From: Microbacterium sp. AK009
GTDB taxonomy: Bacteria; Actinomycetota; Actinomycetes; Actinomycetales; Microbacteriaceae
Direction of reading: 5' to 3'
NCBI RefSeq assembly: GCF_013410955.1
Contig: NZ_JACCCG010000002.1
Location: 434,001 to 498,000, forward strand
Length of the DNA: 64,000 nt
Positions 37,878 to 45,862 of this stretch are shown one piece after another. Positions within the stretch are counted from its first letter, which is position 1, and each line of letters opens with the position of its first letter. Below the pieces are notes generated by a model, which was not told where the DNA came from, searched no databases, and saw nothing but the letters and a program-made list of their open reading frames with translations. A program made the translations under genes and the position numbers.

Positions 37878-38705
37878 TCACCCGGCGAGGCGAGCGAGGA
37901 TCGCCCGCTGCACGCGCGGCCAGTCGTAGATCACCAGTGCGTAGTCGAAGCGCAGCGTCTCGTAGCCCAGGGCCGCCGCCTGAGCGTCGCGAACGAGGTC
38001 CTTGTGCCGGAGGGACGGTCCCTCGTGGTTCTGCCGTCCGTCGATCTCGAGGATCACACGGTCGTCGATGAAGAAATCGACGACACCGACCGTATGCACG
38101 AAGACCTGCGAACGCACGGCGATCCCCAGGCGGTGCAGCCGCAGACGGACCAGGGACTCCAGTCCGCTGTCGGCGTCGGCACGCACGAAGTCGACCAGCC
38201 ACCGGAACCTGGCCGACACCCGCGACCGCACCTCTGCGCGATCCGCGCGCGTGAGCAGCCCCTGCCGCAGCGCGGACTCCAGAGCACAGAAGAGGGCCTC
38301 GCCGCCCAGGCAGGGCGCGACCTGGACGAGCGCCTGCACGAGCGAGACGACGCCGAAGGCCGAGCCGCCGGCATCGCGATGATCGATGCAGCGGCACGAC
38401 GAGTGGGGATGTCGCCGACCGCCCGGACCCAGCCAGACGTGCAGGAGGACGCGGTCATCGAGCGCCCAGATTCCGAGATGGCGGAGCGCGGATGCGCAGC
38501 ACAGCTCTCCGCCGTGGGCGGCCGCGGCGAGCACGAGAGGCTCTGCGTCGGTCACGGCGAACACCCCGGGCCGAACGCGCGTGATGACTCCGCGGTCAGC
38601 GGCACGTGCGAGCGACGACCGGGTGGCACCGTATGCTTGAAGCTGCCGCCCGCGTGTGACACCTCCGTGCGAACGGATCACCCCTGCGATGGCATGTGCG
38701 TTCAT
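37878..38705 (-). CDS. AbiEi-like HTH / DUF559 endonuclease-like protein
   Basis: The 275-residue protein joins an N-terminal winged-helix part like the AbiEi antitoxin domain (GGVTRGRQLQAYGATRSSLARAADRGVITRVRPGVFAV, about 14-51) to a C-terminal DUF559 domain of the PD-(D/E)xK nuclease fold. Candidate catalytic residues are Glu183, Asp210 and Glu220-x-Asp222 in ILEIDGRQNH. No AbiEii toxin-like nucleotidyltransferase is adjacent, so a complete toxin-antitoxin pair is not shown. Such stand-alone proteins are common in Microbacteriaceae; their function is unknown. It separates thyX from dapA. Confidence 0.8.
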   Translation of the reverse strand: MNAHAIAGVIRSHGGVTRGRQLQAYGATRSSLARAADRGVITRVRPGVFAVTDAEPLVLAAAAHGGELCCASALRHLGIWALDDRVLLHVWLGPGGRRHPHSSCRCIDHRDAGGSAFGVVSLVQALVQVAPCLGGEALFCALESALRQGLLTRADRAEVRSRVSARFRWLVDFVRADADSGLESLVRLRLHRLGIAVRSQVFVHTVGVVDFFIDDRVILEIDGRQNHEGPSLRHKDLVRDAQAAALGYETLRFDYALVIYDWPRVQRAILARLAG

Positions 38706-38928
38706 GAGCCCAGGGTGGAGAGGCGCATCCCCGGCGCGGGGCCCGTCAACCCGAATCGTGGAGAAGGATCGGGCGCCGCCTGATGTGCAGGAGAGGTGAT
38801 CGGTGACGGATGCAAGGCCGGTGGGGTGGAACGCGACCCGTGTGCACGGTGAGACGTCGCGACGTCACCGCGCCCTGCATCCGTCGCGCCGCGGGCGCGA
38901 TACCCGTCGCCGTGAGACGCGCCGCGGA
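38706..38928. other. Intergenic gap, no gene recognised
   Basis: There is no convincing coding sequence or RNA here. A GTG at 38803 opens a plus-strand frame with an AGGAG about 10 nt upstream, but the product is arginine-rich, low in complexity and runs antisense into the SDR gene. Confidence 0.5.
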
Positions 38929-39690
38929 TCAGCGGCCGCGGGACGCCGCCGCGGCGACCAGTCCGTCGGGGACCACCCGCGACAGCGCGACGAGCGCCTT
39001 GTACCGCAGCGACGGGATCGAGACCGCCCGTCCCCGCGCGACGTCGCGCAGCGATTCCCGGACGACGTCGGTCGCGTGCAGCCACAGCCCGGCGGGCACG
39101 CCCTCCTTGCCCGGTGGCATGCCCATCCGCTCGTGGAAGTTGGTGTGCACGAATCCGGGGCACACGGCAGTGACGGTGACGCCGCGGTCACGGTAGGCCA
39201 CATTCGCCCATCGGCTGAAGCTGATCAGCCAGCCCTTCGCCGCACCGTAGGTGCCGCGCGGCACGAAGCCCGCCACCGAGGCGATGTTGACGATGCGGCC
39301 GCTCCCCCGCTCGAGCATTCCGGGAAGCACGGCGCGCATCAGTCGCATCGCCACCTCGACGTGGAGGGTGAGGTGGCGCGCTTCGTCGTCGGCGTCGTTG
39401 CGCTCGAAGGCGAGGGGAAGCCCGAAGCCCGCGTTGTTGACGAGGAGATCGATCGGATGCCGCGGATCGGCCGCCCGCACCTCGACACGCTCCCGGTCGG
39501 CGGCCACGAGCAGATCCGCAGGGAATACTTCGACGTCGGCGCCCGAGGCCCGGGCCTGATCCGCCACACGCTCCAGCGCCGCGGGATCGCGCGCCACGAG
39601 GACCAGATCCATCCCCCGGGCGGCGAGCTGCCGGGCGTACTCGGCGCCGAGCCCCGAGCTCGCACCCGTGATCAGAGGGGTCCGCGCCAT
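38929..39690 (-). CDS. Classical short-chain dehydrogenase/reductase
   Basis: This 253-residue oxidoreductase has the cofactor motif TGASSGLG (8-15), NNAG (85-88) and the catalytic Ser138, Tyr148 and Lys152 (YGAAK). The arginine in LVARDP after the second strand suggests NADP(H). The substrate is unknown; the fold matches the broad YqjQ/DltE-like group. It starts 1 nt after the thyX stop and so is probably read through from thyX. Confidence 0.9.
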   Translation of the reverse strand: MARTPLITGASSGLGAEYARQLAARGMDLVLVARDPAALERVADQARASGADVEVFPADLLVAADRERVEVRAADPRHPIDLLVNNAGFGLPLAFERNDADDEARHLTLHVEVAMRLMRAVLPGMLERGSGRIVNIASVAGFVPRGTYGAAKGWLISFSRWANVAYRDRGVTVTAVCPGFVHTNFHERMGMPPGKEGVPAGLWLHATDVVRESLRDVARGRAVSIPSLRYKALVALSRVVPDGLVAAAASRGR

Positions 39691-39691
39691 C

Positions 39692-40435
39692 TCAGGGGGC
39701 CACCCGACCACCGGCGGTGAAGGCCGCGTGGGTGAGCGGCATCAGCTCGGCCCAGAAGGCCTCCATCTTCTCGGCGCACATCTCGATCTCACGCTGCGGG
39801 AAGGAGGGGAAGTGGCTCCCCTCGGCCTTAGTCCGAAGCGACAGGAAGTTCATCAGCGACCGGGCGTTCATCGTGACGTACATCGAGGAGTAGATGTTCA
39901 GGGGAAGCACGATACGGGCGACCTCCCGTGCGACGCCGGCCGCCAGCATCCGCTGATAGGTCTCGAACGCATCGACCGCGACCCGGCGGACCCCCTCATC
40001 GACGATCGCGTGCTGCTCGGGCGTGCCGGGGAGGAACTCGTAGGCGCCGGGCTTCCCGACCTGCACGAGGTTGCGGTCCTCGGCCGGGACGTAGAACACC
40101 GGACGCAGCTCCCGGTAGCGACCCGATTCCTCGTTGTAGGAGGCGATGCGATGCCGCATGAACTCGCGGAAGACGAAGATCGGCGCCTGGACGTAGAAAG
40201 TCATCGAGTTGTGCTCGAAGGGCGACCCGTGACGATCGCGCATCAGGTAGTTGATGAGGCCCCGGTCTCTCGCGGTCGCTTCGGTGCCGGCGGCGGCGTC
40301 CTCCAGGGTCTGCTCCCCCTGCGTCGACACGCGCGCCGCGAAGAGCACATCGGCGTCGGAGGCGCTGGATCGGACGAGCTCGACCGTCACGTCGCTGCGG
40401 AACTCGATCTCAGGGCTGGCTTCGGCTTCGGTCAC
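39692..40435 (-). CDS. thyX: Flavin-dependent thymidylate synthase ThyX
   Basis: ThyX makes dTMP from dUMP using methylene-tetrahydrofolate, FAD and NADPH. The 247-residue protein has the defining motif RHRx7S, here R94-H95-R96 with Ser104 in RHRIASYNEESGRY, and IVLPLNIYSSMYVTMNARSL later. The GTG at 40435 is preceded by a TAGGGT -10 exactly 6 nt away. It heads a transcript with the SDR gene. Confidence 0.97.
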   Translation of the reverse strand: MTEAEASPEIEFRSDVTVELVRSSASDADVLFAARVSTQGEQTLEDAAAGTEATARDRGLINYLMRDRHGSPFEHNSMTFYVQAPIFVFREFMRHRIASYNEESGRYRELRPVFYVPAEDRNLVQVGKPGAYEFLPGTPEQHAIVDEGVRRVAVDAFETYQRMLAAGVAREVARIVLPLNIYSSMYVTMNARSLMNFLSLRTKAEGSHFPSFPQREIEMCAEKMEAFWAELMPLTHAAFTAGGRVAP

Positions 40436-40441
40436 GGGGAA

Positions 40442-40447
40442 ACCCTA
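40442..40447 (-). promoter_or_regulatory. -10 hexamer of leaderless thyX promoter
   Basis: TAGGGT, 6 nt, then the thyX GTG at 40435. It shows the same spacing with a GTG start. Confidence 0.5.
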
Positions 40448-40510
40448 TCGCCGCGTCATATGTCGGCGCGGAAACGCCCACCGTCCCGAGGTCGATTAGC
40501 CTGGTCTGCT

Positions 40511-40975
40511 GTGGATCTTCTTCCGGCGGTGCTCACCCTCACGGCGCTGCTCGCACTGACCGTCGGTGTCGGCCTGCTGCTGCGCTGGCGAGAGGGCCGT
40601 CCTCGGCACCACGTGGCCCACGAGGTCGTCGACCCTTCGCGCCTGGGCGCGGACGGCCTGGGCGAACAGGCGACACTGCTGCAGTTCAGCACCGAGATGT
40701 GCGCTCGGTGTCCCCACGTGCACCGGATGCTGGCCGAGATCGCCGATCGTCACGACGGCGTCCGGCACCTGGACGTCGACCTGACACACCGCCCCGACAT
40801 CGCGCAGCACTTCCACGTGCTGCAGACCCCGACCACCCTGATCCTCGATCGGAACGGGGCCATCCAGTCCCGCATCGGCGGTGTCCCCACCCGGGATGTG
40901 CTGGATCTCGAGCTGGTCCGTCTGGCAGAGGATGCCGCGGGCCGCTCACGCACCGAGGAGAAGGCGGATGCCTGA
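40511..40975 (+). CDS. Membrane-anchored thioredoxin-family protein
   Basis: The 154-residue protein has an N-terminal membrane segment (about 5-24) and a thioredoxin fold with the redox motif C64-A-R-C67-P in FSTEMCARCPHV and the cis-proline region LQTPTTLILDRNG. The active site CARC is not the usual CGPC, so its potential may differ. It starts at GTG 40511; TAGCCT (40497-40502) lies 8 nt upstream. The next gene, a DUF4395 membrane protein with its own CxxC, overlaps its stop by 8 bp, which suggests an electron relay. Confidence 0.85.
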   Translation: MDLLPAVLTLTALLALTVGVGLLLRWREGRPRHHVAHEVVDPSRLGADGLGEQATLLQFSTEMCARCPHVHRMLAEIADRHDGVRHLDVDLTHRPDIAQHFHVLQTPTTLILDRNGAIQSRIGGVPTRDVLDLELVRLAEDAAGRSRTEEKADA

Positions 40976-41462
40976 GACCGGCGAGTCCCGCGGGATCGAC
41001 GTCCGCGCCCCGCGGTTCGCCGCAGGGATCACCGCTGCGCTGCTGGCCGTCGCCTTCCTCCTGGCCCTCGTGAACGCCGACGCCGTGGGCACCCCCGCGC
41101 GGTTCGCGGACTCGGGCTTCCTCCTCACGGCGGTCATCTCGCTGCTGTTCCTGTGGGGGGTCGTCTCCCCCGCGACCGCACCGTGGGGCGTCGTGTTCCG
41201 TCGACTGGTCGCTCCCCGCATCTCTCCCGTACGGGAGCGGGAAGACCCGCGGCCGCCTCGGTTCGCCCAGGGTGTCGGCCTCCTCGTCACGGGCGCGGGC
41301 GTCCTGCTGCATCTGGCCGGCGTGCCATGGGCCCTGCCGATCGCCGTTGCCATGGCGTTCGTCGCCGCGTTCCTCAACGCCGCCTTCGGGCTGTGCCTGG
41401 GCTGCCAGCTGTACCTGCTGCTGCAGCGCGGCGGTGTGATCGGGCACCGTCGCGCGGCCTGA
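40968..41462 (+). CDS. DUF4395 membrane protein
   Basis: This 164-residue protein has about four membrane segments (about 21-40, 50-69, 102-120 and 123-142) and the conserved CLGC pair (Cys143, Cys146) near the C-terminus, the DUF4395 signature. The family is often encoded beside thioredoxin-like or rhodanese genes and is thought to take part in thiol chemistry at the membrane, but no function is proven. Its ATG lies inside the end of the thioredoxin gene, so the two are coupled. Confidence 0.87.
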   Translation: MPETGESRGIDVRAPRFAAGITAALLAVAFLLALVNADAVGTPARFADSGFLLTAVISLLFLWGVVSPATAPWGVVFRRLVAPRISPVREREDPRPPRFAQGVGLLVTGAGVLLHLAGVPWALPIAVAMAFVAAFLNAAFGLCLGCQLYLLLQRGGVIGHRRAA

Positions 41463-41536
41463 CCGGGCGGCCGAGCCCGTCCGCGCGCACGTCGAGAAAC
41501 CTCGCGCAAGCGGTCGCTCACCCTGCGCCCCGCCGT

Positions 41537-41564
41537 TAGGCTGACCGCGGGACCACGGGTCCCG
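41537..41564 (+). promoter_or_regulatory. Promoter and palindromic element before the OsmC gene
   Basis: A TAGGCT -10 (41537-41542) is followed by the palindrome CGGGACC-ACG-GGTCCCG (41548-41564), placed at the likely transcription start. It may be an operator or a 5' mRNA hairpin. Confidence 0.45.
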
Positions 41565-41586
41565 ATCGTCGACCGAGGAGGTTCCC

Positions 41587-42012
41587 ATGACCATCACGAG
41601 CGAAGCCAGCACCGCCTGGAAGGGCGGACTCGCCGACGGGTCCGGGGCGGTGACCCTGGTGTCGTCGAACACCGGCACATTCGACGTCAACTGGCGCGCC
41701 CGCAGCGAGGGCTCCACGTCGACCACGACGCCCGAGGAGCTCATCGCCGCCGCGCACTCGTCGTGCTTCAGCATGGCCCTCTCCCACGCGCTGGGCGAGA
41801 ACGGCACCCCGCCCGAGTCGATCGACACGACCGCTTCGGTGACCTTCAAGCCCGGCACGGGCATCACCGGCAGCCACCTGAATGTCAACGCCGTCGTACC
41901 GGGCCTGTCGGCCGAGGACTTCGAGCGCATCGCCCAGGAGGCCAAGGTCGGCTGCCCCGTCTCGCAGGCGCTCGCGGGGATCGAGATCACCCTCGAGGCC
42001 ACGCTTGCCTGA
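41587..42012 (+). CDS. OsmC/Ohr-family hydroperoxide reductase
   Basis: The 141-residue protein has the two redox cysteines of the family, Cys60 in AAHSSCFSMAL and Cys123 in KVGCPVSQAL, which reduce organic hydroperoxides with dithiol donors in the cytoplasm. It is of the OsmC rather than Ohr type, judged from the TPEELIAAAHSSC segment. GAGGAGG is a strong Shine-Dalgarno before the ATG. It has its own promoter with a palindrome, and follows two other thiol-redox genes. The TTG of the next gene overlaps its end. Confidence 0.92.
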   Translation: MTITSEASTAWKGGLADGSGAVTLVSSNTGTFDVNWRARSEGSTSTTTPEELIAAAHSSCFSMALSHALGENGTPPESIDTTASVTFKPGTGITGSHLNVNAVVPGLSAEDFERIAQEAKVGCPVSQALAGIEITLEATLA

Positions 42013-42955
42013 GACCGCTGACGCCGGTGCGGGCGGCGGGGAAAGCACCGCCGCCCTGCGCCATGTCGTCATCTCCGGCGCCTCGGGCCTCATCGGCCGG
42101 GCCCTGACCGAGCGACTGCGCGCGGAAGGCGTCCGCGTGACCCACCTCGTCCGACGCGCGCCCGCGGGCCCTGACGAGGTCGAGTGGCTCACCTCCCCCG
42201 CGGCCCTGGACCCCGGCGTGCTCGAGGGCGCCGACGCGGTGGTGGGACTGAACGGCGCGAGCATCGCGCGCTTCCCGTGGACCTCGTCGTACCGCAGCAC
42301 GCTGCTGTGGTCTCGGGTCACCCCCACCCGCGCGCTGGCCCGTGCCCTGCGCGAGCTCGGTGACGGCGCACCGGCATTCCTGTCCGCATCGGCGTCGGGC
42401 TATTACGGCAGCCGTCCCGGCGATCGCATCACCGAGGCCACCGGCCGCGGGGAGGGCTTCCTGGCGGACATCTGCGGCGAGTGGGAGGGTGCGGCCCGGT
42501 CGGCCGGCGACCGCACGCGCCTGGTGCTGCTGCGCACCACCGCCATCGTCGACCGCGGAGCCTTCCTGAAGCCCCTCATCCCCCTGACCAAGCTCGGGCT
42601 GAGCGGTCCCATCGGACGGGGCACCCAGGTGTGGCCCTGGATCTCGCTGGCGGACGAGATCGAGGCGATCCGCTTCCTCCTCACCGCCGACATCGAGGGC
42701 CCCGTGAACCTCGCCGGGCCCACGCGCGCCACGGCCAACGACATCGGATTCGCCCTCGCCCGGCGTCTCCAGCGGCCCTTCGTCCTCCGTGCACCGGAGT
42801 GGGGTCTCACGCTGCTCCTCGGGAAGGACGCCACGGAGGCTCTTCTCACCAACGATCAGGACATCGTCCCCGAGGTCCTTCAGCGGGCGGGCTTCGCTTT
42901 CCGTCATCCGACCGCGGAAGAGGCGATCGACGCCGCCGTTTCCGACGTGGAGTGA
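42005..42955 (+). CDS. TIGR01777-family epimerase (atypical SDR)
   Basis: The 316-residue protein has the nucleotide motif ISGASGLIG (about 23-31), SASASGYYG in place of the usual catalytic tyrosine region, LRTTAIVDRGAFLKPLIPL and the C-terminal DUF1731-like part (PEWGLTLLLGKDATEALL). This family (YfcH/SulA-like) has no established reaction. It starts at a TTG, chosen because a GAGG lies 6 nt upstream and no in-frame ATG/GTG precedes the fold. It overlaps the OsmC gene by 8 bp. Confidence 0.88.
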   Translation: MPETADAGAGGGESTAALRHVVISGASGLIGRALTERLRAEGVRVTHLVRRAPAGPDEVEWLTSPAALDPGVLEGADAVVGLNGASIARFPWTSSYRSTLLWSRVTPTRALARALRELGDGAPAFLSASASGYYGSRPGDRITEATGRGEGFLADICGEWEGAARSAGDRTRLVLLRTTAIVDRGAFLKPLIPLTKLGLSGPIGRGTQVWPWISLADEIEAIRFLLTADIEGPVNLAGPTRATANDIGFALARRLQRPFVLRAPEWGLTLLLGKDATEALLTNDQDIVPEVLQRAGFAFRHPTAEEAIDAAVSDVE

Positions 42956-42992
42956 CCCCGCCGCACACGGCGGCGACGGATGGACCGGCGAG

Positions 42993-43445
42993 TCAGCCCC
43001 CCGCGCGCCCCTGGCGCTCGCGGCGGATCGCCTCACGCACCGCCTGACGCGCGCGGCGCCGATCCCCCGCCGCGTCGTACGCCAGCCCCAGCCGGTACCA
43101 CGCCTGCCAGTCGGCGGGGTTCTGCTCAGCGGCGTCCCGATAGGCCGGGAAGACCGCCTCGCCATCCTCCCGGAGGGGTCGTCCGCTGGGCCTGACCGTC
43201 ACGGACTCGACCGGGAGCCCTCCCTCTGCCTCCAGGCGCCGAGCCAACCGCTCCGCGCCTATGCCGAAGGCGAGCTCTCGCCAGAGCGCCCAGGCCGCGA
43301 GCACCGGCAGCAGGACGAGTCCCACTCCGAGCGCGACAGCCACGGGGTCAGCGCTCACCAGCAGCAGCCACGCGCGCTGGGCGACCAGCGCGATGTAGAG
43401 CGCCAGGAGCACCGCCATCACGGCGACGCCGATCCTCGTCGTCAT
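42993..43445 (-). CDS. Membrane protein with tetratricopeptide-like C-terminus
   Basis: The 150-residue protein has two membrane segments (about 8-27 and 33-55) and a C-terminal TPR-like helix pair, AYRDAAEQNPADWQAWYRLGLAYDAAGDRRRARQAVREAI (about 101-140). Its function is unknown. The ATG overlaps the dapB stop by 4 bp, so it is co-translated with dapB, an arrangement also common in Microbacterium. It is presumably a small scaffold facing the cytoplasm. Confidence 0.78.
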   Translation of the reverse strand: MTTRIGVAVMAVLLALYIALVAQRAWLLLVSADPVAVALGVGLVLLPVLAAWALWRELAFGIGAERLARRLEAEGGLPVESVTVRPSGRPLREDGEAVFPAYRDAAEQNPADWQAWYRLGLAYDAAGDRRRARQAVREAIRRERQGRAGG

Positions 43446-44254
43446 GCGCCGGTGACCCGCGCGACCTGACCCGGCACGCCGCGCTCCTGGATGTCGTGCG
43501 CCGCGTGCGGCCGCGGCACTCGGATGCCGATGTCGACGAAGCTGTCGAGCCCGACGAGAACGCCCCGCGCGTCGCGAGCAGCCCGAAGAGCCAAGCGGAT
43601 GCCGGGGGCGTAGGCCGCGGCCGGGTCGACGGTGTCGTGGATGAGGGTCACCGACTCGCCCGGGCCGGAGAGGATGACTTCCTGCCGTGCGATCACCCCC
43701 GGGCGGCGCAGGGAATGGATGGGGACGCTCGCGACCTGCTGCCCACGGGCGCGCTGGTCGACATGCGGCGATTCCACCGGTCCCACGTCGCTGCGTGCCG
43801 CCGCGATCAGCTCGGCGGTGCGCACGGCCGTGCCGCTGGGCGAATCCACCTTCGTCTCGCGGTGCGACTCGACGATCTCGATGGAGGGGAAGAACGGCGA
43901 CGCGGCGGCCGCCAGGGCCGAGCCGAGGACCGACCCGAGCGAGAAGTTCGGGATGAACACCGCGCCGGTGCCCGCCTGGTCGACGAGCGGACGGATGGGC
44001 GCGATGCGCTCCGCCGACCATCCCGACGTCCCGACGAGCAGGTTCATCCCACGCTCGATGGCAGCCCGCACCACGTCGATCGACACCGCCGGGGTCGAGG
44101 CGTCGACCACCAGGTCGGCACCGGCGAGCTCTGCGAGATCGGAGCGGGAGGTCAGGCGGCCGACGATCTCGACGTCGGGTTCGGCCCCGACGACCGCCTC
44201 GATGATCGAGCCGAGCTTGCCGGTGTGCCCCACGATGGCCACGCGCGTTGTCAT
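43442..44254 (-). CDS. dapB: 4-hydroxy-tetrahydrodipicolinate reductase
   Basis: DapB reduces the DapA product in lysine/DAP synthesis. The 270-residue protein has the nucleotide motif VGHTGKLG (8-15), VDASTP, GTSGW and the catalytic SHRETKVDSPSGTA segment. It starts at ATG 44254 with a TAGGCT -10 exactly 6 nt upstream. Its promoter is divergent from the GNAT gene, which also has a leaderless arrangement, so the two promoters lie within 40 bp. Confidence 0.97.
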   Translation of the reverse strand: MTTRVAIVGHTGKLGSIIEAVVGAEPDVEIVGRLTSRSDLAELAGADLVVDASTPAVSIDVVRAAIERGMNLLVGTSGWSAERIAPIRPLVDQAGTGAVFIPNFSLGSVLGSALAAAASPFFPSIEIVESHRETKVDSPSGTAVRTAELIAAARSDVGPVESPHVDQRARGQQVASVPIHSLRRPGVIARQEVILSGPGESVTLIHDTVDPAAAYAPGIRLALRAARDARGVLVGLDSFVDIGIRVPRPHAAHDIQERGVPGQVARVTGA

Positions 44255-44260
44255 GACTCA

Positions 44261-44266
44261 AGCCTA
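44261..44266 (-). promoter_or_regulatory. -10 hexamer of leaderless dapB promoter
   Basis: TAGGCT, 6 nt, then the dapB ATG at 44254. Confidence 0.5.
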
Positions 44267-44279
44267 GGCGCGCCGGTCG

Positions 44280-44285
44280 TAGGCT
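44280..44285 (+). promoter_or_regulatory. -10 hexamer of leaderless GNAT gene
   Basis: TAGGCT, 6 nt (CGGAGG), then ATG 44292. The two divergent -10 hexamers are 13 bp apart. Confidence 0.5.
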
Positions 44286-44291
44286 CGGAGG

Positions 44292-44762
44292 ATGGTCGAC
44301 CTCACCGCGACATCCGTCGACGACCCCGCCGCACGGTCCCTCCTGACCGACTATTTCCGCACCCGCGCCGACACCTTCCCCGGTCACACCTACACCACGG
44401 TGTTTCCGGCGCCGGAGGTGTTCGAGCCGCCCCGCGGCGTGTTCGTGGTGGTCACCGACGACGCCGGCACTCCCATCGGCTGCGGCGGCGTCCGCGAGAT
44501 CGCCGCCGGCGCGCTCGGCCCCCGCTTCGAGGTCAAGCACCTGTACCTCGCGCCCGCCACCCGCGGACGGGGATGGGGGCGGATGCTGCTGGCCGACCTC
44601 GAGCACCGCGCAGCGGTCTTGGGCGCGGCCGAAGTCGTCCTCGACACCCATCACACCCTCGCACCGGCCGCGCGTCTCTACGCCGCTGCGGGGTTCACCC
44701 CGATCGAGGCCTACAACGACAACCCGAATGCGACGGTGTGGCTCGGCAAAGCGCTCGGCTGA
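44292..44762 (+). CDS. GNAT-family N-acetyltransferase
   Basis: The 156-residue protein has the acetyl-CoA-binding segment KHLYLAPATRGRGWGRMLLADLE (about 80-102), with LDTHHTLAPAARLYAAAGF after it, so the GNAT fold is complete. The substrate is unknown. It is divergent from dapB and followed by the repeat-rich spacer. The acceptor could be a small amine; nothing in the context settles it. Confidence 0.87.
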   Translation: MVDLTATSVDDPAARSLLTDYFRTRADTFPGHTYTTVFPAPEVFEPPRGVFVVVTDDAGTPIGCGGVREIAAGALGPRFEVKHLYLAPATRGRGWGRMLLADLEHRAAVLGAAEVVLDTHHTLAPAARLYAAAGFTPIEAYNDNPNATVWLGKALG

Positions 44763-45240
44763 GGCCCCGCGCGGCGGCCGCCCGCTCGCCGTCCTGCTCG
44801 CCCGCCTGCTGGGCCGCTCGCCCGCCTGCCGGGCCGCTCGCCCGCCCGCTCGGATGCCCGACGCCCGCCCGCTCGCCCGCCTGCCGGGGCCGCTCGCCCG
44901 CCCGCTCGGATGCCCGCCCGCCCGCTCGGATGCCCGCGCGCCCACTCGCCCGCTCGCTCGCTCGGATGTCGCACAAAGCGCGATCACCTTCGGCCCGAAG
45001 CCGCATGTTGTGCGCCGCGCGCGGCGGGATGTCGCAGAAGATGCGGGATGGTGCGGAATGAGGTCGCAGCTCCTGGGACACCGGCGACGACCGGAGATAC
45101 CGGCGACCGACCGGGCTCACCGGCGACCGACCGGGCTCACCGGCGACCGACCGGTCACACCGCCCGCCCCGCCCGCACCGGACACGCCGGCGACCGCCCG
45201 GGCACACCGGCGACCGATCGGTCCCGCCACCTGTGCCCGG
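44763..45240. repeat. Repeat-filled intergenic spacer
   Basis: This 478-bp gap between two convergent genes holds no credible gene. The first 200 bp is a C-rich array of GCTCGCCCGCC-like units, including a 45-nt segment (44816-44860) repeated almost exactly at 44871-44916. The middle holds inverted repeats (CGCACAA/TTGTGCG around CTTCGG-C-CCGAAG). The last 160 bp contains six CCGGCGAC cores at 45081, 45100, 45120, 45140, 45187 and 45207, mostly 20 bp apart. Confidence 0.85.
45101..45154 (+). repeat. 20-bp tandem repeat, about 2.7 copies
   Basis: CGGCGACCGACCGGGCTCAC is repeated exactly at 45101-45120 and 45121-45140 with a partial third copy to 45154. The 20-bp length is not a multiple of three, so the array is not coding. 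Confidence 0.9.
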
Positions 45241-45843
45241 TCAGACCGGATAGACCTCGGGAAGGCCGGTGCGCAGTTCGAAGGGCAGGTGCGCCATGTC
45301 GTTGTGGGACAGCACCGTCCACGGTCTGCCCTGCTTCTGGGCCAGCACCGTCAGTCCGCAGTGCGCCTGATTGAGCGTCATCCAGCGCCATTCGGGGGTC
45401 TGGAGCACCTCGCGGACGAACCAGGCGATGACGGCGTTGTGGGTGATGAGGAGCTCGTGCACCTCACCGCTCTTGCGGGCGAGGAACTCGCTCACGGCGT
45501 CGGCCATCTGGGCGCGCCCCGCGTCGACCTCCGCTTCGGTCACTCCCCCGAAGAAGGGCTCGTACACCGCCGGAGTGTCCTCGCACAGGCCCGTCGGGAC
45601 GCAGTCGAACAGCAGCGCCGACGGTTCGGGTGACAGCGACGGCATCCGCTCCGAGACCGCGCGCGCCGTCTGGGCGGCACGCTCCAGCGGCGAATGCCAG
45701 ACCGCGTCGAACGGAACACCCGAGAGCCGGTCGGCCAGGAGAGCGGCCTGGCGCCGCCCGCGGGGCGAGAGCGGCCCGTCGACGAGCCCGTGCTCCGCGT
45801 CCAGATGCTCGCCGTGGCGCACGAGGTAGAGGTAGTGCGTCAC
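45241..45843 (-). CDS. Histidine phosphatase family protein
   Basis: The 200-residue phosphoglycerate mutase-like enzyme has the catalytic RHGEH (9-13, His10), HSPLERAAQTA and the second histidine in LLITHNAVIAWFV. It is of the SixA/GpmB-like branch with no obvious partner, so the substrate could be a phosphohistidine protein, sugar phosphate or nucleotide. It starts at GTG 45843 after a leader with a stem-loop; the 3' end faces the repeat spacer. Confidence 0.9.
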   Translation of the reverse strand: MTHYLYLVRHGEHLDAEHGLVDGPLSPRGRRQAALLADRLSGVPFDAVWHSPLERAAQTARAVSERMPSLSPEPSALLFDCVPTGLCEDTPAVYEPFFGGVTEAEVDAGRAQMADAVSEFLARKSGEVHELLITHNAVIAWFVREVLQTPEWRWMTLNQAHCGLTVLAQKQGRPWTVLSHNDMAHLPFELRTGLPEVYPV

Positions 45844-45862
45844 GCTCGCTCACTTCGTCGGG

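Noticed and set aside
38803..39000. Possible small gene with GTG start after AGGAG
   Set aside because: Product is Arg-rich low-complexity sequence that runs antisense through the SDR gene; spacing of the Shine-Dalgarno is long.
44711..44974. Arg/Gly/Ala-rich minus-strand frame over the repeat spacer
   Set aside because: Translation of a C-rich DNA repeat whose units are not multiples of three; no start signal.
42993..44987. 664-codon minus-strand frame covering dapB and the TPR gene
   Set aside because: Only its last 150 codons (from ATG 43445) make a protein-like sequence; the rest is a dapB shadow and the repeat spacer read as Arg/Gly-rich sequence.
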